Part shown: positions 30,501 to 40,209 of the stretch, piece after piece
Position numbering within the stretch: the first letter of the stretch is position 1
Layout of the letters: the number at the start of each line of letters is the position of its first letter
Source: Blattamonas nauphoetae
Taxonomy: Eukaryota; Preaxostyla; Oxymonadida
Assembly: GCA_033064195.1 (NCBI GenBank)
Contig: JARBJD010000449.1
Span: 1-49,018, forward strand
Direction: 5' to 3'
DNA: 49,018 nucleotides
Translations under genes and position numbers: made by a program
The notes under the pieces: model-generated
Databases searched by the model: none
Told to the model about the DNA's origin: nothing
Seen by the model: the letters and a program-made list of their open reading frames with translations, nothing else

Positions 30501-33500
30501 TCACATACGATTTCTCAAATTGAAGTTTCGCACTCGATTCTCCGAAGATCGGTGTGGTCATCGTGTGCGATGTCGATGATCCTACAGCTGCGAAAGAAGA
30601 CGACAGTTCAATCGGCGATCCTGTCGGCTGTGAGTCCCCATCCAACTCTCGAACAACGATCTTGAAATCTTTCGATTGGGGGAATCTAATCCCAGACAGC
30701 GAGATTTTTCCTGTTTTTCCAGATTTCGAGTCGAGTGAACCCAACGCTGAGACGATGCGAGTTGGGGATGCTGGTGTTGTGAAGGACACTGTTGAAGGAA
30801 TTGAAACCGGCACAGTTGTGCTGGTCATTCGGAGCACAGAATACGCCGTCGAGTACTTCAAAGTGGAAGAGGGGTAGGCCGCTGCTTCTCCCCCTCCCAG
30901 CCAGTTTGTGCTGAACGACACAGGAATCGATATCTCTGTCGACTGATCCTTTTCCACAACGACGAGCAAAAACTCCGAAACAGTCGCTTTGAGAGGCATT
31001 CGCTCACCATTCAGAGTGAGCACGATCACATTCAGGTTGTCGCTCTTCAGTGTCGGTGTGTCGATCGAGATCAGAGTTGGTCCTTTTGTTGTTGTGAATG
31101 TCTTCTCGTTCACAAGAATCACGTCATTGTCGTTCGCGAGTTCCATGATTGTGTATGTCGTGTTCAATTGCATCCCATCCACCCCATCTGACAGCCACGG
31201 TGTGGTCCCGACTCCATCAACAAAGTTCACAGTCATCGTTGCTGTGGGAGAGAGAGTCGCTGTGAACGAGCCAGTCAGTGGAAGATGTGATCCAGTCATC
31301 GAGACTTGGAATGTCGTGCACGAGGGAGAGAGAGACGAAGAGATGGTGTCGACAATTGGAGCAGAAGGAACAGTCACTTCCAATCCTTCGCTGAACAAGA
31401 ATGAGCTCAACCCATCCACTGAGGCAATCGACGTCACCAGATAATCACGTCCAAACTGGAGGTGGGTGTCATCTTCGGACTGAGCTGTCAGGAAATTCAC
31501 CGAACAGCTTTCAGCATTCTTGATTGTCAGACTCGACGAGAATGCTCGATCAGTGTTTGTGTTCTTCAGTTCCATGAACAGCGCAGAAGAATCAAAGAAC
31601 TTCACTCCGGTCAGTTCAACATTCACTTCGGTCTGTTCTCGGTTTAGTTTCGTTGATGCAATTGTCTTGATGCGAGCTGGCTCGGCTGGGACAGTGAATG
31701 AGAAAGGGTTGAACAAGACAGCGTCTTTCACAGAGTTCGTCACTGACACAACTCCATACGTCTTTCCATACTCGAGAGGCACTCCACTTCCACTCGCCGA
31801 ATACACTCTCCCAACAAGTGTCCCCGAGTTGGCCGAGAAGACAGCGGAGAGTGGTGCATCGAGCACGACATCGGATTGAGAGACCTCAACGAGATATTTT
31901 GTGTCTTTCATGTCTGCTCCAGAAAGAGGCACTGAAACGGAATCTTTCTGAGGCAGTGTCAGCGTCTCCTTTCCCATCCCGATGATTCTGCTGGTGGCCA
32001 CAGGAGTGGTGAATGTGATGATCATCTCAGTCAGATTGAGTGGTTCTTGAGATGTTGAGTTGATGACAGTGTCAATCTGGTATTCTGAGTCGAAGGTGAG
32101 TGTGCTGCCTTCTCCGAACAGTCGAACTGGCGTCTCTTCCGAGAGTGGTCGTCCATTCTCATCTGTTGCACCGCTGAATGTCACATCAAACGAGAATCCA
32201 CTCATCCCAACCAGAGTCACTGTGTATGTCCCTGGAGCGATGTTCACGCCGGTCAGTTGGATCCACGCATGGTTCGTTCCATTTCCGAGTCGACACGACG
32301 CTTTCAGGATCGGTGAAGTTGGCAATGAAATGACGTGGTCAGGAAGAAAGGCAGCTACGATGGAATAATCGGAGAGAGGTGTCTGAAGAAGTCCAGTCTC
32401 ACCAATCGACACAGAACACGATCCAATCGATGTTGACGACATCGAGAACTCCAAAACGCGACCAATGTTTGGAATCCCATCTGTCACTTCCACTCGCTCT
32501 CCTTCAACATTCGACAGAACAACCAGCAATGTTCCAGACACTGCCTCGTCCAGAGTCACTTCCACATCAGCTGCCGTTCCTTCCGCTTCTGCAGTGAGGG
32601 CTGTGAGGGTGATTGTGGCTGGAGATTGGTTGAGGAGATCGCTGAAATCTTGCCCGGTTTGGTCTATGATGATTAGACATGAAGAGTACTCCGAAGACGA
32701 CGCACAATTCGAGATGGTCGTTGAGGTAAACGTTGGAACAGGACTTGAATAGACGTAGATAACATGACCTCTTCCATTTGCAGCCGAACACTCATCGAAG
32801 AGGAGGGAAGAGAACTGAACAGATGGACAGCCATTTAAAAACATCGCCCCTCCTCCAAACGAAGAGGTTGCTTTGGTTTGTTGGCAGTTCAGGAAGAGAC
32901 AATCTGAGATGGCGCCTCCATTTGTCGCTGGATCCCAGCTGGACAAATAAATCGCTCCTCCAGGATAGACAGCTTCTGATTCAATGAAGACACATTCTGA
33001 GATTGTCGAAGTACCAGGATTGTAAATTCGGAGAGAGGCACCGCCAGCTGCGGAACAAGACGTGAAAGAAGATGATTTGAGAGTGACAGTGTCTGTTGGT
33101 CCCACGGCAAAATAGAAGTAGATTGCTCCACCTACGCCTGACGCAGAACACGACTCAAACGAACAAGAGTCGATTGAGAGAGAGACATTGATTTCGCTGC
33201 AGGAGATTGCACCACCACCATTTCCTGTTGGAGCTTTGCATCCTTTGAACGTGCAGAGCCTGAAAGAAAAGAGAGGATGGGCGGCAGTGAGTTTGGTTTG
33301 GGTTGTGAACGGCTTGTTCTCGTTTGTGGCGTCCACCAGGCATGAGACAAACGATGAGTTCAGACTCAGAAGACTCCCTCCACCATTCAGCGAACGAATC
33401 GATGTTCCATAAAGATGGTTCGAACACGATGACACAACACTCCCAACAATCGACTGACCAAACCAACTCCCAACTTCAATCCCTTCCCATTCCCATCCTG

Positions 33501-34308
33501 ATGTCATGTTCACAAGAACACAACCAACCAACGATGTCGACACTGATTTCCTCTCCACATCATTTCCAGCTCTGTCCAAGTCCAGTGACCCAATCAGAGG
33601 ACCTGTCCCCAAAATCAAATCACCATCGCCAAGCTCAATCGAAGTGCCTGTGATCGAAACAGACGATGTGCAACCCTCAGTTCTGTCTGTTCGGTCCAAT
33701 CGTCCATGCGATGCAGTTCCAGTCTTGCCAGAGCGTATCGAGTCGACGCAAATCCCAACCAGAGGAAGAAGAGAAGGAGAGCATGATGACACGTGAGAAC
33801 TCGATGTCACTGTGATCGAGTTCCAGTCAGTCTCTCCCATCCAACAAACCACAAATGGCGAGCATTCCATGTTCGAACGAATCGAGCACAATGACACAAC
33901 CACACAAGATCCCAACACACGAGCTGTCCCAACTCCTTCAACACCACAATCCAACTCCAACGACCACAGACAAACCGAGCTGTTCCTGAACACGAACATC
34001 GTCTCAATTCCGACCACATTCCCATCCAACTTGCCAGTCTTCTTCCCTCCTCTTCCACGAAAATCATCCCAGAATCTGATCCGAGTTTCATTTCCTCTCA
34101 TCGTCAGATCACTCGATTCCACCACATCATTCGATGCGAAGAAGTGTCCTCTTGGGAGCAGCAACCATCCTGGCTCAGCATTTCCATGTTCAACAGTGTT
34201 TGTGAACGATGTCAGGATTGGTGACAGAGACTGCAATGTTGTGTCACTGCAATCATCCCAAGCACAGTTCAGGCAACTGAAAACGAAAAAAAGTCCGAAT
34301 CGAATCAT
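27520..34308 (-). CDS. Large secreted beta-helix receptor with degenerate kinase tail, C-terminus truncated by insertion
   Basis: A single uninterrupted frame of 2262 codons. It starts with a hydrophobic signal peptide (MIRFGLFFVFSCLNCAWDD). Residues about 100-550 look like a right-handed beta-helix (pectin-lyase-like) with repeats such as CSFESCSASGVGGAIYF. About 560-1640 is a run of Ig/IPT-like repeats built on VTLTG…L…G.Y.V.L and often starting EPARI or APTRI. About 1650-1880 is a second beta-helix segment. One transmembrane helix (WWIPLVIILAVALLVFIIIV, near 1976-1998) is followed by RRRRQKK. The cytoplasmic part keeps only late kinase signatures (LQLSPHQVFFDSAG, DRWKAPE, CAVFSLSLILWEMET) and lacks a recognisable nucleotide-binding lobe, so it is probably a pseudokinase. 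The last roughly 18 codons come from the inverted repeat of the 4-kb element, so the normal end is lost. Confidence 0.8.
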   Translation of the reverse strand: MIRFGLFFVFSCLNCAWDDCSDTTLQSLSPILTSFTNTVEHGNAEPGWLLLPRGHFFASNDVVESSDLTMRGNETRIRFWDDFRGRGGKKTGKLDGNVVGIETMFVFRNSSVCLWSLELDCGVEGVGTARVLGSCVVVSLCSIRSNMECSPFVVCWMGETDWNSITVTSSSHVSSCSPSLLPLVGICVDSIRSGKTGTASHGRLDRTDRTEGCTSSVSITGTSIELGDGDLILGTGPLIGSLDLDRAGNDVERKSVSTSLVGCVLVNMTSGWEWEGIEVGSWFGQSIVGSVVSSCSNHLYGTSIRSLNGGGSLLSLNSSFVSCLVDATNENKPFTTQTKLTAAHPLFSFRLCTFKGCKAPTGNGGGAISCSEINVSLSIDSCSFESCSASGVGGAIYFYFAVGPTDTVTLKSSSFTSCSAAGGASLRIYNPGTSTISECVFIESEAVYPGGAIYLSSWDPATNGGAISDCLFLNCQQTKATSSFGGGAMFLNGCPSVQFSSLLFDECSAANGRGHVIYVYSSPVPTFTSTTISNCASSSEYSSCLIIIDQTGQDFSDLLNQSPATITLTALTAEAEGTAADVEVTLDEAVSGTLLVVLSNVEGERVEVTDGIPNIGRVLEFSMSSTSIGSCSVSIGETGLLQTPLSDYSIVAAFLPDHVISLPTSPILKASCRLGNGTNHAWIQLTGVNIAPGTYTVTLVGMSGFSFDVTFSGATDENGRPLSEETPVRLFGEGSTLTFDSEYQIDTVINSTSQEPLNLTEMIITFTTPVATSRIIGMGKETLTLPQKDSVSVPLSGADMKDTKYLVEVSQSDVVLDAPLSAVFSANSGTLVGRVYSASGSGVPLEYGKTYGVVSVTNSVKDAVLFNPFSFTVPAEPARIKTIASTKLNREQTEVNVELTGVKFFDSSALFMELKNTNTDRAFSSSLTIKNAESCSVNFLTAQSEDDTHLQFGRDYLVTSIASVDGLSSFLFSEGLEVTVPSAPIVDTISSSLSPSCTTFQVSMTGSHLPLTGSFTATLSPTATMTVNFVDGVGTTPWLSDGVDGMQLNTTYTIMELANDNDVILVNEKTFTTTKGPTLISIDTPTLKSDNLNVIVLTLNGERMPLKATVSEFLLVVVEKDQSTEISIPVSFSTNWLGGGEAAAYPSSTLKYSTAYSVLRMTSTTVPVSIPSTVSFTTPASPTRIVSALGSLDSKSGKTGKISLSGIRFPQSKDFKIVVRELDGDSQPTGSPIELSSSFAAVGSSTSHTMTTPIFGESSAKLQFEKSYVITDLLISGMSTVVDSDVTFKVPAEPSRLISIGPMTYSNQDREVSVSLSGVKLSGTCWIVLEGNTSAPDVNVSVSFSESGIGELKGILYSKALPLSMNMTYDTVYKIVGMEDSYQKPIFFERGLTFETMKEPARIEDGKCQLNPVRDKVIVTLTGRVLSPGDYSVVLTHSEASKSRTITGSVNSEGNVECSHTVDSNEADSLVFGETYSISSAHRDGSPIHVTSGLTLQIPRPPKVTEAIVHPNTLNTTVTIELLGTGLDLEGNYSVVLVDGPSFTILFNADSTVTSPPLLIGLQDTLQFDTNYTLKSITNVKPEHDTVLLDNPVWFKTGVKPTNLTLHVDENTGSDELFCGETSSPCATVDIAWTIAISLLISKVEMKVKNSTTQSNSLFIPSNGFLVLSKYQLAGPTLRIPSAASMGERKGMIEVKEASLQISDVLVLIESVSDSFVFVFGNSSSVLLTGCSIVGSAQPSNSQQSPEDMCSWESGILQVVNSSTTIDTVKLTHLSQGAITMEGGHLSIEAGSFHDNTPSDTAFPSFRRNIHCSNAGHISIESLSSGDGSGEKHPHFWISQNDCSLSGEDAEPDTPLFIPTLSSDSKSTLDKMSKVFSIELSGSVLIPCGLWLEIVEITKSKADGNTAKLELTSETCKSLTENSISLELPPSLVKDLDSSLEWQGRLIFGNEVRSSTSFVIQKSSADKRSEVVRDNMKWWIPLVIILAVALLVFIIIVVILLRRRRQKKAAKSNEMTEVNTMVEDIKFEEETVDQTDRLHKSSFATPTEAMRQDLVFVETGKIGTNLASNHEKDDEDDKLEDFVMACGVDGNKTRAVNKNDTLFNRLHHPTPGMSVDKMAVQKQLVAALSSITAKGTHNFILLQLSPHQVFFDSAGVVCLSSKQRPHNKTTNTQPAPTQSGQDNAQLFPSRVLSDNRQHADQSTPKAEHEEDRWKAPETGEGKELDGGACAVFSLSLILWEMETLQDFLALNPSPNQWSLTSE

Positions 34309-34665
34309 TGCGAACGGATTTCTGCGAATGTTGTCCCATTATGTGAAGTCAGCACAATTGCTTTCAACGGTATTGGCGAGAGATAGATCTCATTTTCCTG
34401 GTCAATGTTGATCACAATCAATTGTTCCGTTTTTTGAAGAATTCTCTGGTTATTCCTGGATCTGTCGAGACAAGTATTCATTTTGAAACAGCTTCAAGAA
34501 TAAACCCAGTCAAATCGAGGTTCTGACCCATTGGACATTTGGGGAAGTGATGAGAACAATTTGTGATGGGATGGCCAGTTTGAGCGAGAATGAGTCATAT
34601 TCGACCTGTCAACATATGATTTCGATTCGGAGTGTGACATGTGTCCCCTTTTTTTGATGAATTGA
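34309..34665. other. Upstream region of the receptor gene
   Basis: No gene was seen. It should contain the receptor promoter, but no motif stands out beyond A/T-rich stretches. Confidence 0.5.
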
Positions 34666-35281
34666 GACGTGTTTCGACGCTCAATTCGGCCAGTTCTCTG
34701 TGAACTGTTTCTCGCCGATTTTCAGAGGTATCCTCCGATCAAACGCTCACAAATCGATGAATTAATCCCACATGGATTTTCTGTTCATCCGAAGCCTGAT
34801 TGTACAGCTGCTCGTCACGTCCCGGTTTGACACGAGATCGTGTCATTCAATTGAGAGAATTCATGTCAGGAGATATCTGAGATGTCATCGATAGCAGAAG
34901 GCTCACAAACGAGGTGGGTCAAAACGAATGGTTTCACAATCTGACAATTCGACCACAAAACGCAAGTTCGTCGCGATTAAAGAATCGTTGTTCACCATGT
35001 CTCACATGATAACACAGAGATCTCCATGCATTCAAATTCGGGAATTGGGCGAGATGAGGAAGTGTATGTTTCGGATGCAAGCGGCTCCAGTGGAATATCA
35101 ACAGAATGAACAGCGGGTGATTGGCGAGTCAGTGGAATCGTTCGTGCAACAGAGTGGAGGAATCGGTGGACTCTCCAAAGTCAAGTTCCAGATATCTGTG
35201 ACACAGGACAGAAATGAGGAGAGTTCATCGAACAATCCCACTCCTCCAATTCAAACAAGAGAACTCGATTTGAAAGAGTAA
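34666..35281 (+). pseudogene. Possible host coding remnant, unknown family
   Basis: Two protein-like stretches lie in different phases. 34666-34830, without a start codon, reads LCELFLADFQRYPPIKRSQI and on through HGFSVHPKPDCTAARHV. 34928-35281 is a 118-codon frame with MITQRSPCIQIRELGEMRKC and QRVIGESVESFVQQSGGIGG. Composition supports past coding, and they may be exons or parts of one broken gene. No family was recognised. Confidence 0.35.
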
Positions 35282-35890
35282 GGAGTGATGTAGTCAAACG
35301 ATAATGACGATATCAAAAGAGCGAATCCTTTAACAATATATTTCTCACGATGTGAAACGAGTGGATGGTTGATGAGAGTCTGAAATAGAAGCAAAGCTAT
35401 GGGCTGATCTCCAACCATCCAGAATTCATTCGGCTGCAAATCATCCCAGAATCTAGTCACAATGATAATCATCCCGCTTTTGATCGAATGGTTTAAATTT
35501 GGTAGTTCCCATTCAGAAATTCTCCCGTCCCTGGCCGAATCCATTTTTTCCACTTCAAATGCGGAGACTATTGATGAAAGTGTCGTCCGATTCCTTCTGC
35601 TGAACACATATGAATCGAATACACTGCTGTTGCGCTCAATGACCATTTCAATCAACGGTTTATGTGACACACCGTCGCGCATTGTTGAATGCGGATCAGC
35701 ACATGGAAGCCTGATTGATATTGTGAACTCAACGACAACCCTCTCCCATCTCTGTTTCCACCCGTCAGAAATCCGTTCAGTGAGAGTGGGAATCTCTTCC
35801 GTTGTGAAGATAATTGATAGTGAAATGTGCGAATCCATGATGACTTCGCACTATCCTCAAAAACGCACCAGATTGAGTCGTGACCAATAA
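35251..35890. other. Overlapping opposite frames, coding status unresolved
   Basis: A 195-codon minus-strand frame (35838-35251) and a 142-codon plus-strand frame (35462-35890) cover the same bases. The minus frame contains VTRFWDDLQPNEFW, which weakly resembles the RIRFWDDFRGR segment near the N-terminus of the receptor gene. The plus frame contains strand-rich segments. It might be a remnant of a related receptor, but neither reading is secure. Confidence 0.25.
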
Positions 35891-37370
35891 AAGGAAGAGG
35901 AGATCACGTTTCATACCTTTCTTTTGCCATTTCATTCCTTGTTCGCTTCATTTCGCTCGCCCATTTCAGAAAATTGGTTTCGATTGCATCTTCTTTTGAG
36001 ACCTTATCAATCGCAGAAAGTCAGTCTTCCACTTATAAATATCAGATTATGTCACCTTCTCATCAAATATCTCACAAATTCAGCTCTCTCGTCGAATATT
36101 GGTTCGCAAGAAAAGGAAGTCCATTCTTTCATCCTGATCTCCAATTAGTAAACTAGTGATCAAACCAAACACCACATCATCGGTGTTGACAACTCATTTC
36201 ACACATTTTTTCGGACAATACACTCCTCAAACCAATCTGGTCAAAATCAGACGATTTCTATGTTCAATTTCATCCAAAGGACATGGTCAATCAAACAATC
36301 GCACAAATCTTATCTGTTTTCCGGAATCGTCTCCCAACCTATGCCATTCTGAGCCAATCACGAAAGAAACAGACTCCAATCGACAGTTCACTGCGATTCG
36401 CATTTAGACGGAACCAGACATATTTATCCAACTTTGACGTGTTTGATCCCTTTTTATCAACATTTTCAGACATGACAATAGTCAGTCGCCATTCAGTTCC
36501 CGTGTTTGCTTCGAACCAACTTCTGAAGTCGACCATATCCTTTGCGAGAATAAACTCGGGACGATATATCACTTAAAACAAGAACAAAGTCGAATAAGAT
36601 TCTTTTGAATGACACACGAGACATTGGGAAGTCATTTTCTGCGATCTGATCACATTGTCGGATATCACCGTTTTTTGGTTGTTTGTCCTTCAAGCTCCAG
36701 TTTCAGCATCAAAGCATTCACTGTCGGATAATTTCCTGTTCAACAAAACTGAAACCTTACATGTTCGTAGATAATGACGACAGAAGAAAGTTGTGACAGT
36801 TTATCACTATAAAGCTCGTTAGAAGAGAAATTTAGATGCGTCCTATGATCTCACTTCTTGAATGCCACTCTGGATTTCTTCATCTGACCACATTTTGTTT
36901 GCTTTGATGAATTCCAAACAAACAATTCCGTCTCTGACCACCTGAATGTCGTGAGAATCGTGAGTCGTTTTCAGTTCGTGTTCTTTTCGGATTTTGGAGT
37001 GTCTGACGATGGTCGGCTCTTTTGCAGCAGAAATGTGTGGAATGTGACGCTTCTGAACATGAAAATGTCGACCATCTGGACAACCCACTCATCGCTTGCC
37101 CACCACATCTCCCGTCGAGTTGTGAATGTGAGAGTTGTGGGATGATGAGTGAAAGACAGCGAAGATGTTCTGATCGGTGGACTTGTTGCTCGAATGAGTC
37201 TGATGACCTCATTTTTCGTTGCTCACACGACGATCTCTGCGTGTTTCTGGAACGCCGTCGACACAACAGTAGTGTATAGAACGAATTGGGAACCTCTGCA
37301 CCTTAGACTTTACTCCTCTTGGGAGAATCCCCAAAATACAGCCAAATACTCATTCAACAGAAACAAAGCT
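35891..37370. other. No firm gene
   Basis: Only short frames on both strands. A minus-strand frame at 36843-37088 is Lys/His/Glu-rich and not assignable. Confidence 0.4.
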
Positions 37371-37400
37371 GATTTATTTTTTAATTCAATTTTTTAATTA
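37371..37400 (+). promoter_or_regulatory. Polinton-type A/T promoter motif, separated from its gene
   Basis: The ATTTATTTTTTAATT stretch resembles the A/T motif directly upstream of the other Polinton genes. The Tc1-type transposon lies between it and the ATG at 39616. Confidence 0.45.
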
Positions 37401-37403
37401 GTA

Positions 37404-37625
37404 CAGCTCGACTAGTTCTGAATTGCATTTTAATTATTCAGAAATGAACATAATTGTTCAGAAATGTATTTTGATTGTTCAGAAATGAACATGATTGTTC
37501 AGAAATGAATTTTAATTTTTCAGAAATGAACATGAATTATTCGTAAATGAACAGTGATTTTTCTGAAATGAACAATGATTATTCGGAAATGAACAGTGAT
37601 TGTTCAGAAATGAACGGCTCTTTTT
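37404..37625 (+). repeat. Left inverted repeat and subterminal repeat cluster
   Basis: CAGCTCGACTAG end followed by about nine near-tandem TTCAGAAATGAACA copies spaced roughly 20-24 bp, with A/T variation. Confidence 0.85.
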
Positions 37626-37711
37626 CGACTTTATTTTAGACCACTCGTTTTAGAAAAGACTGACAGAACGAAGGGAAACACTCTTGTGTGGTGAATTATT
37701 GATGAAGCAGT

Positions 37712-39224
37712 TTATTCTTCAGGTTCTTCCACTCGTGGTCCTTGGTCTGGTGGCATGATTGCTTGCGGACTTGGAGCTTGTGGGCCGTTCGAATCGCGGT
37801 TGAACTGTTCTTGTGTTCGATTGAGAGCCAAATCACCTCGGCGAGCGACAATTGGATGAAGTCTGAGAGACACAAATCTGATGGCCGCGGATATCTTACG
37901 ATGAGGAATTGCACTGAGAGATTCCGAAAGATGAATCCGCAGTTGATCCTCTGTTCTGACATGAGAAGGAATCGAACTCCCACCTTTCCACATGCCAAAG
38001 ACGTACTCGATCGGATTCAGCTCACAGGAATTTGGTGGAGTGAACAGAGTTGTGTAATTTTTCGATCTGATGAGCTCTTTCACCTCATCCGTCTTATGCA
38101 AGCCAACATTGTCCAGAATCAGTGTGCAGCTTTCATTCGTTCTTCTTTGAAGGGACTCAAAAGTGAGAGGAGGAAATGTTGGAATTCAAGGGCAGACACA
38201 GTTCCTTGAACCCACGTCACATGAACAACACCCCACGCTTCAGAGATCGCTGTGATTGCAGTGAGATTTTCAGTTTGCAATCGACGAACTCGTTGAAGGC
38301 AACGCTGACTGATTGGAGCACGACCTTGATTTTGGAAGCAGGTCTTGTTGAAGGAAGTTTCGTCGATGTAGACAGCAAATCCACCTTGAGAGAATGTTGT
38401 TGCGTATCGCTGAAGATAGTCGAGTCTCGCGTCCTTTGTTTCCTCCGAATTGCGTTCGTGTTGGAGCAGCTCGACTTTCTTCACAGTGAACTTTGTACAC
38501 CCGTGTTCCACCATTTTTGGTGAAGTTAGGTGAGCATTGATTGTCGACACTGCAACGGATGTTCCATGATTATCCTCGACGAGAGTTTTGAGTTCTTCTC
38601 CCTTCAAGAGTGGGTTTTGAAGAATTGCATCATTCATTGATCGTGAAATTTCTGGAGTGATTTTTCGATAGACTGCTCCCCACGAGGTTTGGGAGCAGGT
38701 TTTCCAGATGCGATGTTGTTGATTGTTCCTTTCGAGATGTTCCACTTTTCGACAATCAAATCGTACTTCTTCCCTTCCTTCACTTCATCGAGGACCAAGT
38801 CGCGTTCACGAGGCGTGAGAATGGTGTAAGATCGTCGGGGCTTTGGGGCAGGACGAGAAGTTGGACGACCACGTTTCATCTTCTGAGGAGCTGGTAGTTC
38901 AACAAACTCATGAGGATCTTGTGGAATAAGAGGTTCAGGTGGGCTTGCACTATCAACTGCTTCAATTCTTTCTGGCAAGAGTCTTCGCAGTTCATCTTTC
39001 GATCGTTTGAGACTTGTTCGAATAAAATCCTGACTGAATCCGCCTGTGAGAAGCCCATCCTGCTGACTTTCCATCCCAGATTCACAATCAACAACTTCAT
39101 CACCAAAGAACCATCCATCCGATTCGTTGAGAGATTGGTATTGTATTTGTCTTTCGGTGATCGGTGAGTTTTGAGACTCGTCAGTCTCAGATTCATCATC
39201 GATGAGAGAAAAGGAGCGTTCCAT
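37712..39224 (-). pseudogene. Tc1/IS630-family DDE transposase, broken
   Basis: Three minus-strand frames carry it in order. 39224-38634 has an acidic N-terminus, a proline/basic linker (SRPAPKPRRSYTILTPRERD) and a helix-turn-helix (YDLIVEKWNISKGTINNIAS). 38745-38119 has a second helix-turn-helix-like part and the first catalytic block (FAVYIDETSFN). The third frame, whose first Met is at 38101, contains the second block (LDNVGLHKT, just upstream of that Met) and the third block (PPNSCELNPIEYVFGMWK), ending at 37712. Spacing and blocks fit IS630/Tc1/mariner transposases with a D-D-E set. One phase change lies in the 38634-38745 overlap and another near 38120. It binds the inverted repeats and cuts at TA when intact. 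Confidence 0.85.
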
Positions 39225-39389
39225 GAAATTTCACGATGGTTTTCCAGAAAAATCTTCTCCGTTTATCATCTGATGTCACATTCGAAAATGGTTACGCGTA
39301 ATTTTTTGAGACAATTTAAGGGTCCGATCAACCTTTTTTCATTGTTCAGAAGACTGAATATGGTTACGAAATTGCATTTGGACAACTCA

Positions 39390-39609
39390 TTTTGATCATT
39401 CATTTCTGAAAAATTAGTGTTCATTTCAGAAAAATCACTGTTCATTTGTGAAGAATCATTGTTCATTTCTGAACAATCTCTGTTCATTTCTGAACAATTA
39501 TGTTCATTTCTGAAAAATTAAAGTACATTTCTGAAAAATTATGTTCATTTCTGAATAATTAAAGTATATTTCTGAAAAATTACAATGCAATTCAGAACTA
39601 GTCGAGCTG
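39390..39609 (-). repeat. Right inverted repeat and subterminal repeat cluster
   Basis: Inverted counterpart of the left arm: TGTTCATTTCTGAA-type units ending in CTAGTCGAGCTG. It directly abuts the duplicated TA. Confidence 0.85.
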
Positions 39610-39615
39610 TAATAA

Positions 39616-40209
39616 ATGGAAACATATTTAACTCCAACACATCTACAAGAAGTTTTAGAAAAGGAACAATTGATTCTGAAATCCCCACCAGCTCTTACAC
39701 GATATGGAATGACATATCTCAAATCGAGCACTTTCGAATACGCACACGAAGATAAACCAGATGAGATTTATCGAGTGTACGTCAATAAGTTCTTGAAAGG
39801 ATCAAGACCACATAATAGTCCTCAGAAATATAAGTCACCAGCCAACTGGTGCACGAAAGAAAGGTTGATTGAATCAATGAAAAAAGAGAACTGTGAACTG
39901 ATCTCCGACTATATTTGTTCGAGTGGACCAGTCACATATCGCCATGAAGGAATCGAATGGGAGGTAATTCCATCGAAATGGATAAAAGGATTCAGAACTC
40001 ATCAGAATAAACGAAAACGATACACACAATCGTTTGTTGAAAATGAATTGAAAAAAGAGAATTGTGAACTAGTTGGAACGTACAAGAAGGTACTCGAACC
40101 ATTCAAATATCGTTGTTTGGACACAGGAAAAGAGTATTCCGTTCGATTGGACAATTGGTTGTATTTTGGAGACCGTCCTCACAAACATAAGTACCACGAG
40201 AGGTCATAA
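39616..40209 (+). CDS. Triple-repeat protein of the Polinton-like element, unknown function
   Basis: A 197-codon frame. The product is built from three repeats of about 60 residues, each ending in a G-x-R-(P/T)-H motif: NKFLKGSRPHN, SKWIKGFRTHQN and DNWLYFGDRPHKH. Each has an upstream aromatic/Tyr-rich strand (e.g. EPFKYRCLDTGKEYSVRLD). Repeats two and three both open with KKENCEL. It is basic and may bind nucleic acid, but this is inference; no family is recognised. The ATG lies only five bases beyond the TA of the Tc1-type transposon, so its original upstream region has been moved away. Confidence 0.65.
   Translation: METYLTPTHLQEVLEKEQLILKSPPALTRYGMTYLKSSTFEYAHEDKPDEIYRVYVNKFLKGSRPHNSPQKYKSPANWCTKERLIESMKKENCELISDYICSSGPVTYRHEGIEWEVIPSKWIKGFRTHQNKRKRYTQSFVENELKKENCELVGTYKKVLEPFKYRCLDTGKEYSVRLDNWLYFGDRPHKHKYHERS

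Larger units (their letters stand above)
37404..39609 (-). mobile_element. Tc1/IS630-type DNA transposon with long subterminal repeats
   Basis: This 2206-bp element is flanked by TA (37402-37403 and 39610-39611). The inverted repeats begin CAGCTCGACTAGTTCTGAAT and match for about 26 bases. Both arms then carry about ten copies of a short repeat built on TTCAGAAATGAACA, in inverted orientation relative to each other. The interior is a decayed transposase on the minus strand with an IS630/Tc1/mariner DDE signature. Confidence 0.88.

Noticed and set aside
36843-37088. C-terminal end of a copia-type RNase H (HDIQVVRDGIVCLEF…MWSDEE)
   Set aside because: Only a loose pattern match; no neighbouring retroelement parts or terminal repeats were found.
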